Shown here: piece by piece, positions 29,760 to 41,300 of the stretch
How the letters are laid out: every line of letters starts with the position of its first letter
Numbering within the stretch: position 1 is the first letter of the stretch
From: Comamonadaceae bacterium
GTDB taxonomy: Bacteria > Pseudomonadota > Gammaproteobacteria > Burkholderiales > Burkholderiaceae_C
NCBI GenBank assembly: GCA_013297875.1
Contig: JAAFIW010000019.1
Location: forward strand, 1 to 64,000
Length of the DNA stretch: 64,000 bases
Direction of reading: 5' to 3'
The notes under the pieces: generated by a model
Told to the model about the DNA's origin: nothing
What the model saw: the letters and a program-made list of their open reading frames with translations, nothing else
Database searches by the model: none
Position numbers and translations under genes: made by a program

Positions 29760-30269
29760 CTACCGGTATTTGGCGTCTGCGGTCCTGGCCTTGGCAATTT
29801 CGGGTTCGTAACGGTCACCCACGGCCAGCAACATGTCTTTGGTGAAATACAGATCGCCGCGTTTTTCACCGTGATATTCAAAAATATGGGTTTCCACAAT
29901 TGAATCGACCGGGCAGCTTTCTTCGCAAAAGCCGCAGAAGATGCACTTGGTCAAATCAATGTCATAGCGGGTGGTACGGCGTGAACCGTCATCACGCACA
30001 TCGCTTTCAATGGTGATGGCCATGGCGGGGCAAACAGCCTCGCACAGCTTGCAGGCAATGCATCGCTCTTCGCCATTTTCATAGCGGCGCAGCGCATGCA
30101 GGCCACGAAAGCGCGGCGACTGCGGGGTTTTTTCCTCAGGGAATTGAACCGTGATCTTGCGTTTGAAAGCGTATTTGCCTGTGAGCGCAAAACCTTTGAA
30201 CAACTCAAACAGCAAAAAGCTGGAGAGAAAGTCTTTCAATGAGAAAGCAGGTGAGGCAAGGGTAGTCAT
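29760..30269 (-). CDS. nuoI: NADH-quinone oxidoreductase subunit I
   Basis: A 169-residue ferredoxin-like subunit with two 4Fe-4S motifs, [12 protein letters not shown] (about residues 71-82) and [12 protein letters not shown] (about 110-121), binding clusters N6a and N6b. Confidence 0.97.
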   Translation of the reverse strand: MTTLASPAFSLKDFLSSFLLFELFKGFALTGKYAFKRKITVQFPEEKTPQSPRFRGLHALRRYENGEERCIACKLCEAVCPAMAITIESDVRDDGSRRTTRYDIDLTKCIFCGFCEESCPVDSIVETHIFEYHGEKRGDLYFTKDMLLAVGDRYEPEIAKARTADAKYR

Positions 30270-30282
30270 GACAGTTGCCTTT

Positions 30283-31359
30283 TTATTTCCAGGGGTTCCA
30301 CGAAGTCTGCATCACGCCGCCAATCACCACCAGCCAAACCAGGGTGACAGGAATGAATATCTTCCAGCCCAAACGCATGATCTGGTCATAGCGAAAGCGC
30401 GGGAAGGTGGCGCGCACCCAGATAAACAGGGTGACGACGGCAAAGGTTTTCAGGCCCAACCAGATCCAGCCGGGAATAAAGTCCAGGAAAGGAACGGGTG
30501 ACAGCCAGCCGCCCAAAAACATGATGGCAGCCAGAATGGACACCAGCCACATATTGGCGTATTCGGCCAGGAAGAACATGGCAAACGACATGCCCGAATA
30601 TTCGATCATGTGGCCGGCCACGATTTCTGATTCGCCCTCGACCACGTCAAACGGGTGGCGGTTGGTTTCGGCAATGCCCGAGATGATGTAAACCACGAAT
30701 ATCGGCAGCAGCGGCAACCAGTTCCACGACAAAAAGCTCAGGCCCATGTCGTGGAAATACCCTTTGTTCTGCACTATCACGATGTCGGTCATGTTCAAAC
30801 TGGCCGACACCATCAGCACCACCACCAGGCAAAAGCCCATCGCAATTTCGTAGCTCACCATTTGCGCCGACGCGCGTAATGCACCGAGGAAGGCGTATTT
30901 GGAGTTGGACGCCCAACCCGCAATGATCACGCCGTACACCTCCAACGAGGTGATCGCCATCACAAACAGCAAACCGGCATTGATATTGGCCAGCGCCACC
31001 TCAGGCCCGAATGGAATGACCGCCCAAGCCACCAGCGCGGGCATGATGGTCATGATGGGGCCAAGCAAAAACAGGCCTTTGCTGGCGGCTGCGGGCACGA
31101 TGATTTCTTTGGTGAGCAGTTTGAGCGCATCGGCAATCGGTTGCAGCAAACCAAACGGGCCCACGCGGTTGGGGCCAATGCGCACATGCATCCAACCAAT
31201 GGCCTTGCGCTCCCACAAGGTGAGGTAGGCCACAGCGCCCATCAGCGGCAGCACCACCACGATGATTTTGATCAGGTTCCAGATCACAGGCCAAGCCGTG
31301 CTGGCCCACCAGGGCGCGGCGATCAGGCCTTGGCCAAAGCCGTGGATGGCGTCGATCAT
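30283..31359 (-). CDS. nuoH: NADH-quinone oxidoreductase subunit H
   Basis: A 358-residue membrane subunit at the quinone site, with the conserved loops [20 protein letters not shown] and [20 protein letters not shown]. Its ATG overlaps the nuoG stop by four bases. Confidence 0.97.
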   Translation of the reverse strand: MIDAIHGFGQGLIAAPWWASTAWPVIWNLIKIIVVVLPLMGAVAYLTLWERKAIGWMHVRIGPNRVGPFGLLQPIADALKLLTKEIIVPAAASKGLFLLGPIMTIMPALVAWAVIPFGPEVALANINAGLLFVMAITSLEVYGVIIAGWASNSKYAFLGALRASAQMVSYEIAMGFCLVVVLMVSASLNMTDIVIVQNKGYFHDMGLSFLSWNWLPLLPIFVVYIISGIAETNRHPFDVVEGESEIVAGHMIEYSGMSFAMFFLAEYANMWLVSILAAIMFLGGWLSPVPFLDFIPGWIWLGLKTFAVVTLFIWVRATFPRFRYDQIMRLGWKIFIPVTLVWLVVIGGVMQTSWNPWK

Positions 31360-33488
31360 GCGGGCACTCCCATAGCAATCACTGCACGCGCGTCGGCTGT
31401 CATCTGTAGTGACGGCGCACGTCGCACCAAGCCGTCCAGCTGATACAGACTGGCACTGACGGGCTCGCCCGCTGCTGCCGACAGATCAATGACGACAGCC
31501 GTGGCATTGCTCAAGCGCTCCGCAGGCACCATGCCGCTTTGCACGACAGCCTCGCCCACGGCGGCGGCCAGCACCTGCGGCGACGAGTCAAATTCAAAGC
31601 CGTTCAGACCCAGCAAGTTGCCCAAGACGCGCAACACCTTCCAACCAGGGCGCGTTTCGCCCAGAGGCCGCACCACGGCATGAAAGCCCTGCAAACGACC
31701 TTCGGCATTCACAAAGGTGCCGGGCGTTTCAGTAAACGGCGCAATCGGCAGCAACACATCGCTGAACGCCATGTTGGCTTTGAACGGGCTGAGCGTGACC
31801 ACCATTTGTGCTTGGCTCAGGGCAGCCGCGCTGGCCGCACCCGCCGCACTGTCAGCCTGCGGCTCGGTGTTGAACAAGATGGCTGCTTTCAGGCTGCCGC
31901 TGAGCATCTGCGCAGCATTCAAGCCACTGTTTTGTGGATTGGCTTTGACCAACTGCGCACCGACGGTGTTAGCAGCTTCCGTCAAATAACCCACTGTGGC
32001 GCCGGTTTGTGCACCAATCCAGTTGGCCAGCGCCAACAGGCTGGCCGCGTTGGCATGGTGCGCCGCCGCGTTGCCCAGCAGCACCGCTTTGCGCTCGCCA
32101 CCCAACAGGCTTTTGGCCACCGCTTTGGCAGCGTCCGTGGCATTACCTGCTGCGGGAGCGGGCACACCTTTCTCAGCGGCAACGGCAGCCGCCACGTCAG
32201 CCAGGGCTTGCGCCCACTGCGCGGTGGGTGTGACCACGCTATGCGCGACGGGCATCGCCCAGTCATACGCTACTGAATTGATAGCTGCTACAGCACATCC
32301 CTTGCGGGTTGACTGTCGAATTCGCTGTGCAAACAGCGGGTGATCCTTGCGCAGGTTGCTGCCCACCACCAGCACACGCTGCAGGTTGGACAAAGAAGCG
32401 ATCGAGGTGCCCAGCCAGCGCACGCCGTCAACCGGCACGAACTGCGCATGGCGCAGGCGCGCGTCGATGTTGTCACTGCCCAAACCACGCACCAATTGCG
32501 CGGCCAAAAACAGCTCTTCCAGCGTGCTGTGCGGGCTGACCAGTGCGCCGATGCTGGCGGCACCGTGGTCGGCCTTGATTTGCTTCAAGCCATTGGCCAC
32601 GTATTCCAGCGCGGTTTGCCAATCCACGGCTTGCCACTGGCCGCCTTGCTTCAGCATGGGCTGGGTCAATCGCTCGTCGCTGTTCAGTGCTTCATAAGAA
32701 AAACGGTCGCGGTCGGCAATCCAACACTCGTTCACCGCTTCGTTTTCCAGCGGCAGCACGCGCATGACCTTGTGGTTTTTGACCTGAACCGTGAGATTGG
32801 CACCGGTCGAATCATGAGGGCTGACAGATTTGCGGCGGCTCAGCTCCCAGGTCCGGGCGCTGTAGCGAAAGGGCTTGCTGGTGAGCGCGCCAACCGGGCA
32901 AATGTCAATCATGTTGCCCGACAACTCGGAGTCAATCGTGTCGCTGACGATGGTGGTGATTTCCGAGTGCTCACCCCGGTGAATCATGCCTAGCTCCATC
33001 ACGCCGGCTACTTCCTGGCCGAAGCGCACGCAGCGGGTGCAGTGGATGCAGCGGCTCATCTCCTGCATCGAAATGAGCGGCCCTACATCTTTCACGGCCA
33101 CCACGCGCTTTTCTTCTTCGTAGCGCGACGCAGAACCACCGTAGCCCACCGCCAGGTCTTGCAACTGGCACTCGCCGCCCTGGTCGCAAATCGGGCAATC
33201 CAGCGGGTGGTTGATCAGCAAAAACTCCATCACCGACTGCTGGGCCTTGATCGCCTTGTCGCTCTTGGTGCGCACGATCATGCCGTTGGTCACGGGCGTG
33301 GCGCAGGCTGGCATCGGTTTGGGAGCCTTCTCCACGTCGACCAGGCACATGCGGCAATTGGCTGCGATGGACAGCTTCTTGTGATAACAAAAATGCGGAA
33401 TATAGGTGCCCGCTTTATCAGCCGCATGCATGACCATGCTGCCCTCTTGCACCTGGACTTTTTCGCCGTCGAGTTCGATTTCGATCAT
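31356..33488 (-). CDS. nuoG: NADH-quinone oxidoreductase subunit G
   Basis: A 710-residue iron-sulfur subunit. The N-terminal 2Fe-2S domain ([15 protein letters not shown]...AC), the His-Cys motif HCTRCVRF and 4Fe-4S sites ([17 protein letters not shown]) precede a molybdopterin-oxidoreductase-like domain. I start it at the ATG at 33488 ([11 protein letters not shown], the family consensus) rather than the TTG five codons earlier. A palindromic repeat copy at 32268-32298 encodes VAAINSVAY in the C-terminal domain. Unusually, its upstream neighbour is a lipoprotein gene rather than nuoF. Confidence 0.95.
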   Translation of the reverse strand: MIEIELDGEKVQVQEGSMVMHAADKAGTYIPHFCYHKKLSIAANCRMCLVDVEKAPKPMPACATPVTNGMIVRTKSDKAIKAQQSVMEFLLINHPLDCPICDQGGECQLQDLAVGYGGSASRYEEEKRVVAVKDVGPLISMQEMSRCIHCTRCVRFGQEVAGVMELGMIHRGEHSEITTIVSDTIDSELSGNMIDICPVGALTSKPFRYSARTWELSRRKSVSPHDSTGANLTVQVKNHKVMRVLPLENEAVNECWIADRDRFSYEALNSDERLTQPMLKQGGQWQAVDWQTALEYVANGLKQIKADHGAASIGALVSPHSTLEELFLAAQLVRGLGSDNIDARLRHAQFVPVDGVRWLGTSIASLSNLQRVLVVGSNLRKDHPLFAQRIRQSTRKGCAVAAINSVAYDWAMPVAHSVVTPTAQWAQALADVAAAVAAEKGVPAPAAGNATDAAKAVAKSLLGGERKAVLLGNAAAHHANAASLLALANWIGAQTGATVGYLTEAANTVGAQLVKANPQNSGLNAAQMLSGSLKAAILFNTEPQADSAAGAASAAALSQAQMVVTLSPFKANMAFSDVLLPIAPFTETPGTFVNAEGRLQGFHAVVRPLGETRPGWKVLRVLGNLLGLNGFEFDSSPQVLAAAVGEAVVQSGMVPAERLSNATAVVIDLSAAAGEPVSASLYQLDGLVRRAPSLQMTADARAVIAMGVPA
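32268..32298 (-). repeat. CAAGCAGCTAT repeat inside nuoG
   Basis: On the minus strand TGCTGTAGCAGCTATCAATT followed by CAGTAGCG, encoding [10 protein letters not shown] in frame. Confidence 0.75.
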
Positions 33489-33505
33489 TTCTTTACTCGC
33501 CAAGC

Positions 33506-34141
33506 CTAACGGATCAAACCATCAAGTTTCATTTGATCTACGATCGATGTTGCAAAACGGCGGGAGCAAACCAGATATTTGTCATCCGCGCAAAAATTCG
33601 GGCCGTAGTTCATTTTTTCTGTATCGGCAGTCCAAGCAGCGCGCCCCTGAGTCGAGTCAACCGGCGGGGGCATAGACAAGTCGTACAAAGACAATTTCCA
33701 TGTCAGCTGCCCCTGCCACCCTAGGTAGGAGGTTTGCCCATATTGAGTCATGGTAGATGTCGTAAACGAATCGGCACGAATATACAAAACAGGTATAGCG
33801 CGATTTATATTAACTGCCTTAGCAAGTGCAGTTTTATCTATTTCAGAATCAATTGCAGTTACAACAATTGTCACACTGCGGTTTTGAAAATTTTCGGTTA
33901 ACGCATTACGGGTCGCAATAACGATTTCATTGATATCGACAGCCTTGCTTCGATTACCCAGCTGAGCTAGCGCTTTTTTCAAGTGATTGGTCTCAATCAC
34001 TACGTTTAGGGCATTAAGTTTCTTGTCGTAACCCGCCTGCGTTGACGTCTGTTTAAACCGCGCAGTGCCACCGCAACCCGCAATCAACACGATAAGCATG
34101 CAGGTTAAAAAATAGCGCAAATGACGCACTTGATTAAGCAT
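33506..34141 (-). CDS. putative lipoprotein of unknown function inside the nuo operon
   Basis: A 211-residue protein with a lipoprotein signal: a hydrophobic core and lipobox LIAGC (Cys near residue 23). The mature part ([40 protein letters not shown]) matches no family I know; two late cysteine sites ([13 protein letters not shown]) might form a disulfide. The start overlaps the nuoF stop by eight bases and the stop lies 17 bp before the nuoG ATG, so it is translated as part of the operon. Its base composition is visibly more AT-rich than its neighbours, suggesting later insertion. A role in complex I is not implied by the sequence. Confidence 0.8.
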   Translation of the reverse strand: MLNQVRHLRYFLTCMLIVLIAGCGGTARFKQTSTQAGYDKKLNALNVVIETNHLKKALAQLGNRSKAVDINEIVIATRNALTENFQNRSVTIVVTAIDSEIDKTALAKAVNINRAIPVLYIRADSFTTSTMTQYGQTSYLGWQGQLTWKLSLYDLSMPPPVDSTQGRAAWTADTEKMNYGPNFCADDKYLVCSRRFATSIVDQMKLDGLIR

Positions 34142-35489
34142 GGGTAATCCTCTCGCGATGAATGCCAGATTGAATCATCGCTTCAAACTCAGGCCGGAAA
34201 TGTTTGATCATGGCCCGCACTGGCATGGCCGCTGCGTCACCCAGCGCGCAAATCGTGCGGCCCTGAATGTTGTCGGCCAGCGAGTTCAGCAAGTCCATGT
34301 CGGCCGCCCTGCCCTTGCCGGTGTGAATGCGGTCGACGATGCGCCACAACCAGCCCGTGCCTTCGCGGCAAGGTGTGCACTGGCCGCAAGACTCGTGCAT
34401 GTAGAAGTACGACAGGCGCTTGAGCGACTCGACCATGCAGCGCGAATCGTCCATCACGATCACCGCGCCCGAGCCCAGCATAGAGCCTGCTTTGGCAATG
34501 GAGTCGTAGTCCATGGTGCAGTCCATCATGATGCTGGCTGGCAGCACCGGGGCTGACGAGCCACCGGGAATCACGGCCTTCAGGGTGCGGCCTTTGCGCA
34601 CGCCACCTGCCAACTCCAGCAGTTTGGAAAACGGCGTGCCCAGCGGAATTTCGTAGTTGCCAGGCAGCTCCACATCACCCGACACCGAGTAAATCTTGGT
34701 GCCGCCGTTGTTCGGCTTGCCAATCTCCAGATACGCCTGGCCTCCGTTGCGAATGATCCAGGGCACGGCCGCAAAGGTTTCGGTGTTGTTGATCGTGGTG
34801 GGCTTGCCGTACATGCCAAAACTGGCAGGAAACGGTGGCTTGAAGCGGGGCTGGCCTTTTTTGCCTTCCAGCGATTCGAGCAAGGCGGTTTCTTCGCCGC
34901 AGATGTACGCACCAAAGCCGTGAAAGGCATGCAGTTGGAAGTTGAAAGCACTACCCAGAATCTTGTCGCCCAGCAGGCCAGCGGCTCTGGCCTCTTCAAG
35001 GGCTTCTTCAAACCGGTCGTAGGTGGTGAAGATTTCACCGTGGATGTAGTTGTAGCCCACGCTGATGCCCATGGCATAGGCGGCAATGGCCATGCCTTCA
35101 ATCACGATGTGCGGGTTGAACTGCAGGATGTCGCGGTCTTTGCAGGTGCCGGGCTCGCCTTCGTCGGAATTGCACACCAGATACTTTTGGCCCGGGAACT
35201 GGCGGGGCATGAAGCTCCACTTCAAGCCGGTGGGAAAGCCCGCACCGCCGCGGCCACGCAAGGCTGATTCCTTGACCACCGCAATGACCTGATCCTGCGT
35301 CATCGGCTCGCAGCCATCGGTGCCCAAAATTTTGCGCAAGGCTTGGTAACCGCCGCGCGCCACGTAGTCTTTCAGGCGCCAGTTGGTGCCGTCCAGATCA
35401 GCCAAAATTTGCGGGCCAATGTGGCGGTTGTGAAAACAGGTTTGCACGCCGGTGGCCTGGAACTGGGCCAGCACTTGTTGGGCGTTCAT
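34134..35489 (-). CDS. nuoF: NADH-quinone oxidoreductase subunit F
   Basis: A 451-residue NADH-binding flavoprotein subunit with the NAD/FMN glycine-rich region ([19 protein letters not shown]), [14 protein letters not shown] and the N3 4Fe-4S motif [12 protein letters not shown] (about residues 355-366). Its ATG overlaps the nuoE stop (ATGA). Confidence 0.97.
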   Translation of the reverse strand: MNAQQVLAQFQATGVQTCFHNRHIGPQILADLDGTNWRLKDYVARGGYQALRKILGTDGCEPMTQDQVIAVVKESALRGRGGAGFPTGLKWSFMPRQFPGQKYLVCNSDEGEPGTCKDRDILQFNPHIVIEGMAIAAYAMGISVGYNYIHGEIFTTYDRFEEALEEARAAGLLGDKILGSAFNFQLHAFHGFGAYICGEETALLESLEGKKGQPRFKPPFPASFGMYGKPTTINNTETFAAVPWIIRNGGQAYLEIGKPNNGGTKIYSVSGDVELPGNYEIPLGTPFSKLLELAGGVRKGRTLKAVIPGGSSAPVLPASIMMDCTMDYDSIAKAGSMLGSGAVIVMDDSRCMVESLKRLSYFYMHESCGQCTPCREGTGWLWRIVDRIHTGKGRAADMDLLNSLADNIQGRTICALGDAAAMPVRAMIKHFRPEFEAMIQSGIHRERITHA

Positions 35490-35965
35490 GAGGATGCGCC
35501 TTTCAATCCGTCAATCAACTGATCCAGCTTGTCGTGGCTCATGAAGCTGCACATGGTGCGGTCGTTGACCAACATCACCGGCGAATCGGCACATGCACCC
35601 AGGCATTCACTTTGTTGCACGGTAAACAAGCCGTCGGCCGTCGTGCCACCCATCTCAACGCCCAGCTTGTGGCACAAATGATCCAGCGCTTTTTGACCGT
35701 CGCGCAACTGGCAGGGCAGGTTGGTGCAGACATTCAGCTTGTACTTGCCAACGGGTTGCTGGTTGTACATGTTGTAGAAGGTGGTGACTTCGTGCACCGC
35801 AATCGGGGCCATGCCCAGGTAGTCGGCAATCTCGCGCTCGGCTTCAATGGACACGTAGCCCTGCTCATGCTGAACGATAGCGAGGCAGGCCATGACGGCA
35901 GACTCTTTGTGATCAGCCGGGTACTTGGCGACTTCGCGGTCGAAGCGCTGGTGCATCGTCATCAT
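35486..35965 (-). CDS. nuoE: NADH-quinone oxidoreductase subunit E
   Basis: A 159-residue thioredoxin-fold 2Fe-2S subunit; cluster N1a ligands lie in VCTNLPC and ECLGAC. Two adjacent ATG codons (35965 and 35962) can start it; it overlaps the nuoD stop. Confidence 0.96.
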   Translation of the reverse strand: MMTMHQRFDREVAKYPADHKESAVMACLAIVQHEQGYVSIEAEREIADYLGMAPIAVHEVTTFYNMYNQQPVGKYKLNVCTNLPCQLRDGQKALDHLCHKLGVEMGGTTADGLFTVQQSECLGACADSPVMLVNDRTMCSFMSHDKLDQLIDGLKGASS

Positions 35966-37215
35966 CTGTCGATTTCTCCAAACACAATATCCATGGTGCC
36001 AATGATCGCCACAGCGTCAGCAATCATGTGGCCGCGGCCCATCTCGTCAAGCGCGGCCAGATGCGGGAAACCGGGCGCGCGGATCTTCAAACGGTAGGGC
36101 TTATTGGCACCGTCACTGACGATGTAAATACCGAACTCGCCCTTGGGGTGCTCCACCGCCGCATAGGCCTGGCCTTCGGGTACGTGAAAACCTTCGGTGA
36201 ACAACTTGAAGTGGTGAATCAACTCTTCCATGTTGGCTTTCATGGATTCGCGGTCGGGCGCAGCCACCTTGTGGTTATCGGTGATCACCGGGCCGGGGTT
36301 CACGCGCAGCCAGTCCACACATTGCTTGATGATGCGGTTGGACTGTTTCATCTCTTCCATGCGAACCAGGTAGCGGTCGTAGCAGTCGCCTGTCACGCCC
36401 ACTGGCACATCAAAGTCCATGCGGTCATACACGTCATACGGCTGCTTTTTGCGCAAGTCCCAGGCAATGCCTGAGCCGCGCAGCATGGCACCGGTAAAGC
36501 CCAGATTCAGCGCGCGTTCGGGGGTGACCACGCCGATGCCGACGGTGCGCTGCTTCCAGATGCGGTTGTCGGTCAGCAGGGTGTGGTATTCGCCCAGGTA
36601 GCCGTCAAAGCGCTGGGTGAAGGAATCGATGAAGTCGAGCAGCGAACCGGAGCGCTCGTCGTTCAGTAGTTTGACGCCACGGTCGTTGCGCACCTTGCTG
36701 GCCTTGTACTGGGGCATGCTGTCGGGCAGGTCGCGGTACACGCCACCAGGGCGGAAGTAGGCGGCATGCATGCGAGCGCCCGAGACGGCTTCATACATGT
36801 CAAACAGGTCTTCTCGCTCACGAAACGCATACAACAAGATGCCCATCGCGCCGCAGTCCAGGCCATGCGCACCCAGCCACAGCAGGTGGTTCATCAACCG
36901 GGTGATTTCGGCAAACATCACGCGGATGTATTGCGCGCGCTCGGGCACTTCCAGGCCCATGAGCTTTTCAATGGCCAGGCAGTAGGCGTGCTCGTTGCAC
37001 ATCATCGACACGTAGTCGAGCCTATCCATATAAGGCAGCGACTGGATGTAGGTCTTGCTCTCAGCCAGCTTTTCAGTGGCCCGGTGCAGCAGGCCAATGT
37101 GTGGGTCGGCACGCTGAATCACTTCGCCATCCAGCTCCAAAACCAGGCGCAATACGCCGTGCGCAGCGGGGTGCTGCGGGCCGAAGTTCAGGGTGTAATT
37201 TTTAATCTCAGCCAT
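35962..37215 (-). CDS. nuoD: NADH-quinone oxidoreductase subunit D
   Basis: A 417-residue 49-kDa-type subunit lining the quinone pocket: [20 protein letters not shown] (about residues 11-30) and RIKAPGF-like C-terminus ([12 protein letters not shown]). The ATG at 37215 is the family start and overlaps the nuoC stop by eight bases; an open extension of 19 codons upstream lies inside nuoC. Confidence 0.97.
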   Translation of the reverse strand: MAEIKNYTLNFGPQHPAAHGVLRLVLELDGEVIQRADPHIGLLHRATEKLAESKTYIQSLPYMDRLDYVSMMCNEHAYCLAIEKLMGLEVPERAQYIRVMFAEITRLMNHLLWLGAHGLDCGAMGILLYAFREREDLFDMYEAVSGARMHAAYFRPGGVYRDLPDSMPQYKASKVRNDRGVKLLNDERSGSLLDFIDSFTQRFDGYLGEYHTLLTDNRIWKQRTVGIGVVTPERALNLGFTGAMLRGSGIAWDLRKKQPYDVYDRMDFDVPVGVTGDCYDRYLVRMEEMKQSNRIIKQCVDWLRVNPGPVITDNHKVAAPDRESMKANMEELIHHFKLFTEGFHVPEGQAYAAVEHPKGEFGIYIVSDGANKPYRLKIRAPGFPHLAALDEMGRGHMIADAVAIIGTMDIVFGEIDR

Positions 37216-37819
37216 GCAAGCCGCCGTAGTTGTCTTCACGAATGATGCGCGGCACGATCTCGCGTGGCTCAATGCTCACGGGCTGGTAAATCACCCGCTT
37301 GCGCTCGGCGTCGTAACGCATCTCCACATGGCCCGACACCGGGAAGTCTTTGCGGAACGGGTGGCCGATGAAGCCGTAGTCGGTGAGCAGGCGGCGCAGG
37401 TCGTCGTGGCCTTCAAACACGATACCAAACAGATCGAAGGCCTCACGCTCAAACCAGTTCGCAGCGCTCCAAACCGAGGTGAGAGATGCCAGCGTCGGCA
37501 TGTCGTCGTCGGGCGCAAACACCTTCAGGCGCACGCGCTGGTTCAGGCTGACTGACAGCAGGTGCGAGACCACGCTGTAACGCAGGCCGTCATAAGCGCC
37601 GTCTTTGTATTCCGAGAAATCAATGCCGCACAAGTCGATCAACTGCTCGAACTGGCAGCCGGGTGCATCGCGCAGGGTTTGGGCAACGGCCAGATAGTCA
37701 GCGGCCGACACCACCAGGGTGATCTCACCGACTTTGACGCTGATCTGGCGAACCTTGTCACCCAACGTGACGGCAATCGTGTCTTTCAGCGCATGGGGGT
37801 CAACAGCAAATGTGCTCAT
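37208..37819 (-). CDS. nuoC: NADH-quinone oxidoreductase subunit C
   Basis: A 203-residue 30-kDa-type subunit with the signature [20 protein letters not shown] and [14 protein letters not shown]. The ATG at 37819 was chosen over a TTG seven codons earlier that lies within the nuoB stop region. Confidence 0.96.
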   Translation of the reverse strand: MSTFAVDPHALKDTIAVTLGDKVRQISVKVGEITLVVSAADYLAVAQTLRDAPGCQFEQLIDLCGIDFSEYKDGAYDGLRYSVVSHLLSVSLNQRVRLKVFAPDDDMPTLASLTSVWSAANWFEREAFDLFGIVFEGHDDLRRLLTDYGFIGHPFRKDFPVSGHVEMRYDAERKRVIYQPVSIEPREIVPRIIREDNYGGLHG

Positions 37820-37826
37820 CTGTGTA

Positions 37827-38303
37827 TCAAGCCCGTGCAATGGTTTGCGTGCGGCGAATTTTTTGCTGCAACTGGATGATGCCGTAAATCAAGGCTTCCG
37901 CTGTGGGCGGGCAGCCGGGCACATACACGTCCACCGGCACGATGCGATCACAGCCACGCACCACCGAATAGCTGTAGTGGTAGTAGCCACCGCCGTTGGC
38001 GCAAGAACCCATCGACAGCACCCAGCGCGGCTCGCTCATCTGGTCATACACCTTGCGCAGCGCGGGGGCCATTTTGTTGCACAGGGTGCCGGCCACGATC
38101 ATCAAATCCGACTGGCGCGGGCTGGGGCGAAATACCACACCAAAGCGATCCAGGTCGTAACGAGAAGCGCCGGCGTGCATCATTTCAACAGCGCAGCAGG
38201 CCAGACCAAATGTCATGGGCCACAACGAGCCGGTTTTGGCCCAGTTAATCACCGAGTCCACCGTGGTGGTGGCAAAGTTTTCTTTGAAAACGCCTTCAAT
38301 CAT
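37827..38303 (-). CDS. nuoB: NADH-quinone oxidoreductase subunit B
   Basis: The 158-residue subunit carries cluster N2: adjacent cysteines in [10 protein letters not shown], plus Cys in [10 protein letters not shown] and [11 protein letters not shown]. Confidence 0.97.
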   Translation of the reverse strand: MIEGVFKENFATTTVDSVINWAKTGSLWPMTFGLACCAVEMMHAGASRYDLDRFGVVFRPSPRQSDLMIVAGTLCNKMAPALRKVYDQMSEPRWVLSMGSCANGGGYYHYSYSVVRGCDRIVPVDVYVPGCPPTAEALIYGIIQLQQKIRRTQTIARA

Positions 38304-38357
38304 GCGGTACTCCTGGAGTTTTTTCCTGGTGTTTTTTACGCGGGCGCTAGAGGCCGT

Positions 38358-38717
38358 TCATTCCCAATCCAACGCGCCTTTTTTCCACTCGTAGATAAAG
38401 CCCACGACGAGGATGGCCAAGAACACCATCATGGCCCAAAAGCCGGTCGGGCCTATCTCTTTGAGCGCAACGGCCCAGGGAAACAGGAAGGCAATTTCCA
38501 GGTCGAACAGGATGAACAAAATGGCCACCAGGTAGTAGCGCACATCGAACTTCATGCGGGCATCTTCAAAGGCTTCAAAGCCGCATTCGTAGGGGGAGTT
38601 TTTCTCGGCGTCGGGCCGGTTGGGGCCGAAGATGTAACCCAAGGCCTGGGGCGCAACGCCAACGGCCAGGCCCACAAGGATGAACAGGAAAACGGGCAGG
38701 TACTGGTCTAGGTTCAT
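38358..38717 (-). CDS. nuoA: NADH-quinone oxidoreductase subunit A
   Basis: A 119-residue, three-helix membrane subunit with the conserved loop [20 protein letters not shown] and [13 protein letters not shown]. The ATG at 38717 begins the family consensus. It is the first gene of the operon, 57 bp downstream of tRNA-Leu. Confidence 0.96.
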   Translation of the reverse strand: MNLDQYLPVFLFILVGLAVGVAPQALGYIFGPNRPDAEKNSPYECGFEAFEDARMKFDVRYYLVAILFILFDLEIAFLFPWAVALKEIGPTGFWAMMVFLAILVVGFIYEWKKGALDWE

Positions 38718-38774
38718 CGCGCAGTATTCATCTATGGCGTTGGCTTGAAATGCATTCAAACCCAGCGTTTTGTC

Positions 38775-38859
38775 TGGTGCCGTCGGCGAGACTCGAACTC
38801 GCACAGCTTTCGCCACTACCCCCTCAAGATAGCGTGTCTACCAATTTCACCACGACGGC
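38775..38859 (-). tRNA. tRNA-Leu (GAG)
   Basis: The minus strand reads GCCGTCGTGGTGAAATTGGT at the 5' end. The acceptor stem GCCGTCG pairs with CGACGGC; the D-loop, long variable arm and GTTCGAGTC T-loop are present; the anticodon stem-loop CTATC-TTGAGGG-GGTAG gives anticodon GAG. CCA is encoded at 38775-38777. A secG-tRNA-Leu-nuoA arrangement is usual in Burkholderiales. Confidence 0.95.
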
Positions 38860-38988
38860 GGTTTTTTGCTGCCCGGATTGCATGAGGAAAACTGGGTTTT
38901 TTGACGCCGCAGTTCGCTTTCAAGACAGCCTGAGAGTTTACCCGTAAAGCGTGGCGATCTCCGGGCTGTGAAGGGTATTTGGCATGTC

Positions 38989-39435
38989 TTATTTGCTTGG
39001 GATTTGCGCTGCGCCCGAAGCCGCCGGTGTTGGAATCGCGGCAGCGCCGGTGGTGGCTGGTGCAACGCTGGGGGCGGTGGTCGTTGGAATCTGGGCAGCA
39101 CCGGTCGGCGCTGACGCGGCCATCTTGGCACCTGAAGCTGCAGAGCCCGGAATCGCAGCCGCAGGGCCGTCCAGCACGCTACCCGACTCGACCGGGCGCA
39201 AGTTGCCAAAGTAGGCCAGTGCCAGGGTACAGGCAAAAAACACGGCTGCCAGCACGCCGGTGGTGCGCGACAGGAAGTTGGCGCTGCCGCTGGCACCGAA
39301 CAGGCTGCCCGCGCTGCCGCCGCCAAATGCCGCGCCCATGTCAGCGCCTTTGCCGTGCTGAATCAGCACCAAAACAATCATGCCCAGGGCCGACAGCATT
39401 TGAATGGCCAGGATGATGGTGAGAAGAACGTTCAT
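38989..39435 (-). CDS. secG: preprotein translocase subunit SecG
   Basis: The 148-residue protein has two membrane segments (LTIILAIQMLSALGMIVLVL and TGVLAAVFFACTLALAYFG) separated by the SecG loop GKGADMGAAFGGGSAGSLFG. A long Ala/Pro/Thr-rich C-terminal tail with AAQIPTTTAPS and GAAAIPTPAA repeats extends beyond the family core. It is upstream of tRNA-Leu and downstream of tpiA. Confidence 0.94.
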   Translation of the reverse strand: MNVLLTIILAIQMLSALGMIVLVLIQHGKGADMGAAFGGGSAGSLFGASGSANFLSRTTGVLAAVFFACTLALAYFGNLRPVESGSVLDGPAAAIPGSAASGAKMAASAPTGAAQIPTTTAPSVAPATTGAAAIPTPAASGAAQIPSK

Positions 39436-39442
39436 TGATTAC

Positions 39443-39475
39443 TCCTAATTCGATAGCTGCTTGAGCACGTTTCTA
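39443..39475 (-). repeat. CAAGCAGCTAT palindromic repeat between secG and tpiA
   Basis: AATTCGATAGCTGCTTGAGC then ACGTTTCTATTGGGC, reverse orientation. It reaches the last bases of tpiA. Confidence 0.8.
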
Positions 39476-40234
39476 TTGGGCTGCAGCAATAATTTGCATA
39501 AAGTCAGCGGCTTTGAGCGAGGCACCGCCAATCAGTCCGCCGTCGATGTCGGCTTGGCTCAGCAGCGCCGCTGCGTTCGCGGCATTCATGCTGCCGCCGT
39601 ACAAGATGGGTACGCGTTTGTCTTGCGTTGTGGCCGCCTTCAGCGTTGACGCGGCTACTAGCTGCGCACGCAGCACCGCATGAACCGCTTGCGCCTGCTC
39701 CGGCGAGGCGGTTTTGCCGGTGCCAATGGCCCACACCGGCTCATAGGCCACCACGATTTCGCTGATGCAGTGGCCGTTGGTGTGAATCACTGCGGCCAAC
39801 TGGCGCTTGACGACTTCTTCCGTCTGCCCGGCCTCGCGCTGCGCCAGCGTTTCGCCCACACAGACGATCGGCGTGATGCCAGCGGCCAGCGCCGCTTTGG
39901 CCTTGTCAGCCACGTGCGCGTCGGTTTCGCCGTGGTATTGACGGCGCTCGCTATGGCCCACGATGGCGAACCGCACGCCAAACTCTTTCAGCATGGCCGC
40001 CGACGTTTCACCGGTGAAGGCACCAGACACCTGTGCGGAGATGTCTTGCGCTCCTAATTCAATAGCTGCTCCAGCAAGTAGTTCCTGGGCTTGTGCCAGA
40101 TAAGGCATCGAAACGCACACCGCCACCTGACACACAGGCGCTTTCACGCCCGCCAGCAATTCACGCAGCAAGGCTTGGTTGGCAGCCAGGCTGCCGTTCA
40201 TCTTCCAGTTGCCCGCAATCAGTTTCCGGCTCAT
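39473..40234 (-). CDS. tpiA: triose-phosphate isomerase
   Basis: A 253-residue glycolytic enzyme with all catalytic sites: GNWKMN (Lys), VGHSERR (His) and [11 protein letters not shown] (Glu, with loop 6). The ATG at 40234 begins the family start [15 protein letters not shown] palindromic repeat lies at 40051-40085, encoding [13 protein letters not shown] on a surface helix before the first active-site region. The start overlaps the upstream oxidoreductase stop by four bases. Confidence 0.96.
   Translation of the reverse strand: MSRKLIAGNWKMNGSLAANQALLRELLAGVKAPVCQVAVCVSMPYLAQAQELLAGAAIELGAQDISAQVSGAFTGETSAAMLKEFGVRFAIVGHSERRQYHGETDAHVADKAKAALAAGITPIVCVGETLAQREAGQTEEVVKRQLAAVIHTNGHCISEIVVAYEPVWAIGTGKTASPEQAQAVHAVLRAQLVAASTLKAATTQDKRVPILYGGSMNAANAAALLSQADIDGGLIGGASLKAADFMQIIAAAQ
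40051..40085 (-). repeat. CAAGCAGCTAT repeat inside tpiA
   Basis: Minus strand AACTACTTGCTGGAGCAGCT then ATTGAATTAGGAGCGC. The tpiA frame is open through it ([11 protein letters not shown]). Confidence 0.7.
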
Positions 40235-41235
40235 GCAGCACCCCACGTCAAAACAATCTTGCCAATGTGCTGATTCGACTCCATCAGCGCATGGGCCTGC
40301 TCTGCGCCGCGCTCGCTCGCTGCGTCAAACGTCCTGTGAATCACCGGCTTGATGGAGCCATTTGCCAGCAGTGGCCAGACGTTTTTCTTCAGCGCCTGGG
40401 CAAGCGCCGTTTTGAACGCAATGGGCCTTGGCCGCAAGGTCGAACCGGTGATGGTCAGGCGCTTGCGCAGCACCAGACCCGCGTTGATTTCGCTTTGAAT
40501 GCCGCCCTGCACCGCGATGATCACCATACGTCCGTCTTCGGCCAGGCACTCGATCTCGCGGGCCACGTAGCTGCCGGCCACCATGTCCAGAATCACGTCC
40601 ACACCACGGCCATCGGTGATGCGCTTGACCTCGGCGGCAAAGTCGTGGGTTTTGTAGTTGATGGCGTGGTCAGCGCCCAGGGCGATGCAGGCTCGGCACT
40701 TGTCGTCGCTGCCCGCAGTCACAAGCACTTTCGCTCCCAAGGCCTTGGCCATCTGAATGGCCGTGACCCCAATGCCGCTGGAGCCGCCTTGAATGAGCAG
40801 GGTCTCGCCGGCCTGCAATCGCGCCCGGTCAAACACATTGCTCCAGACGGTGAAAAAGGTCTCGGGCAAGCTGGCCGCGTCGATGTCGCTCAAGCCCGCA
40901 GGCACAGGCAAGCACTGGCCCACCGGTGCCACGCAAAACTGCGCATAACCGCCGCCAGCCACCAGGGCACAGACCCGGTCGCCGACTTTCAGGCCGGCTT
41001 GCGCCATGGCGGCTGCGTCGCCCGACACGACCACGCCCGCCACCTCCAACCCCGGAATATCCGAGGCACCGGGTGGCACGGGGTAGTTGCCAGTGCGCTG
41101 CAGCACGTCAGGCCGGTTGACACCGCTGGCGGCCACCGCAATCAGCACCTCGCCAGCGCCTGCGACCGGTTGTGCCCGCTCGCAAGGGCGCAACACCTCT
41201 GGCGCACCAAAACGGGTGATTTCAATTGCTTTCAT
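40231..41235 (-). CDS. NAD(P)H:quinone oxidoreductase (zinc-free MDR family)
   Basis: A 334-residue medium-chain reductase of the PIG3/QorA type: [20 protein letters not shown] (about residues 38-57), cofactor motif [19 protein letters not shown] and no zinc-binding cysteines. It probably reduces quinones with NADPH. It overlaps tpiA, so the two are co-transcribed. Confidence 0.9.
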   Translation of the reverse strand: MKAIEITRFGAPEVLRPCERAQPVAGAGEVLIAVAASGVNRPDVLQRTGNYPVPPGASDIPGLEVAGVVVSGDAAAMAQAGLKVGDRVCALVAGGGYAQFCVAPVGQCLPVPAGLSDIDAASLPETFFTVWSNVFDRARLQAGETLLIQGGSSGIGVTAIQMAKALGAKVLVTAGSDDKCRACIALGADHAINYKTHDFAAEVKRITDGRGVDVILDMVAGSYVAREIECLAEDGRMVIIAVQGGIQSEINAGLVLRKRLTITGSTLRPRPIAFKTALAQALKKNVWPLLANGSIKPVIHRTFDAASERGAEQAHALMESNQHIGKIVLTWGAA

Positions 41236-41255
41236 GGTCTTTTGGCGCTGCAGCC

Positions 41256-41300
41256 CAGGTAAAACCTGCTCAAGCAGCTATCAAATGAATAGTGAGCTTA
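41256..41300 (+). repeat. CAAGCAGCTAT palindromic repeat between pnp and the oxidoreductase
   Basis: GCCCAGGTAAAACCTGCTCA then AGCAGCTATCAAATGAATAGTGAGC. A well-conserved forward copy that touches the pnp stop codon. Confidence 0.85.
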
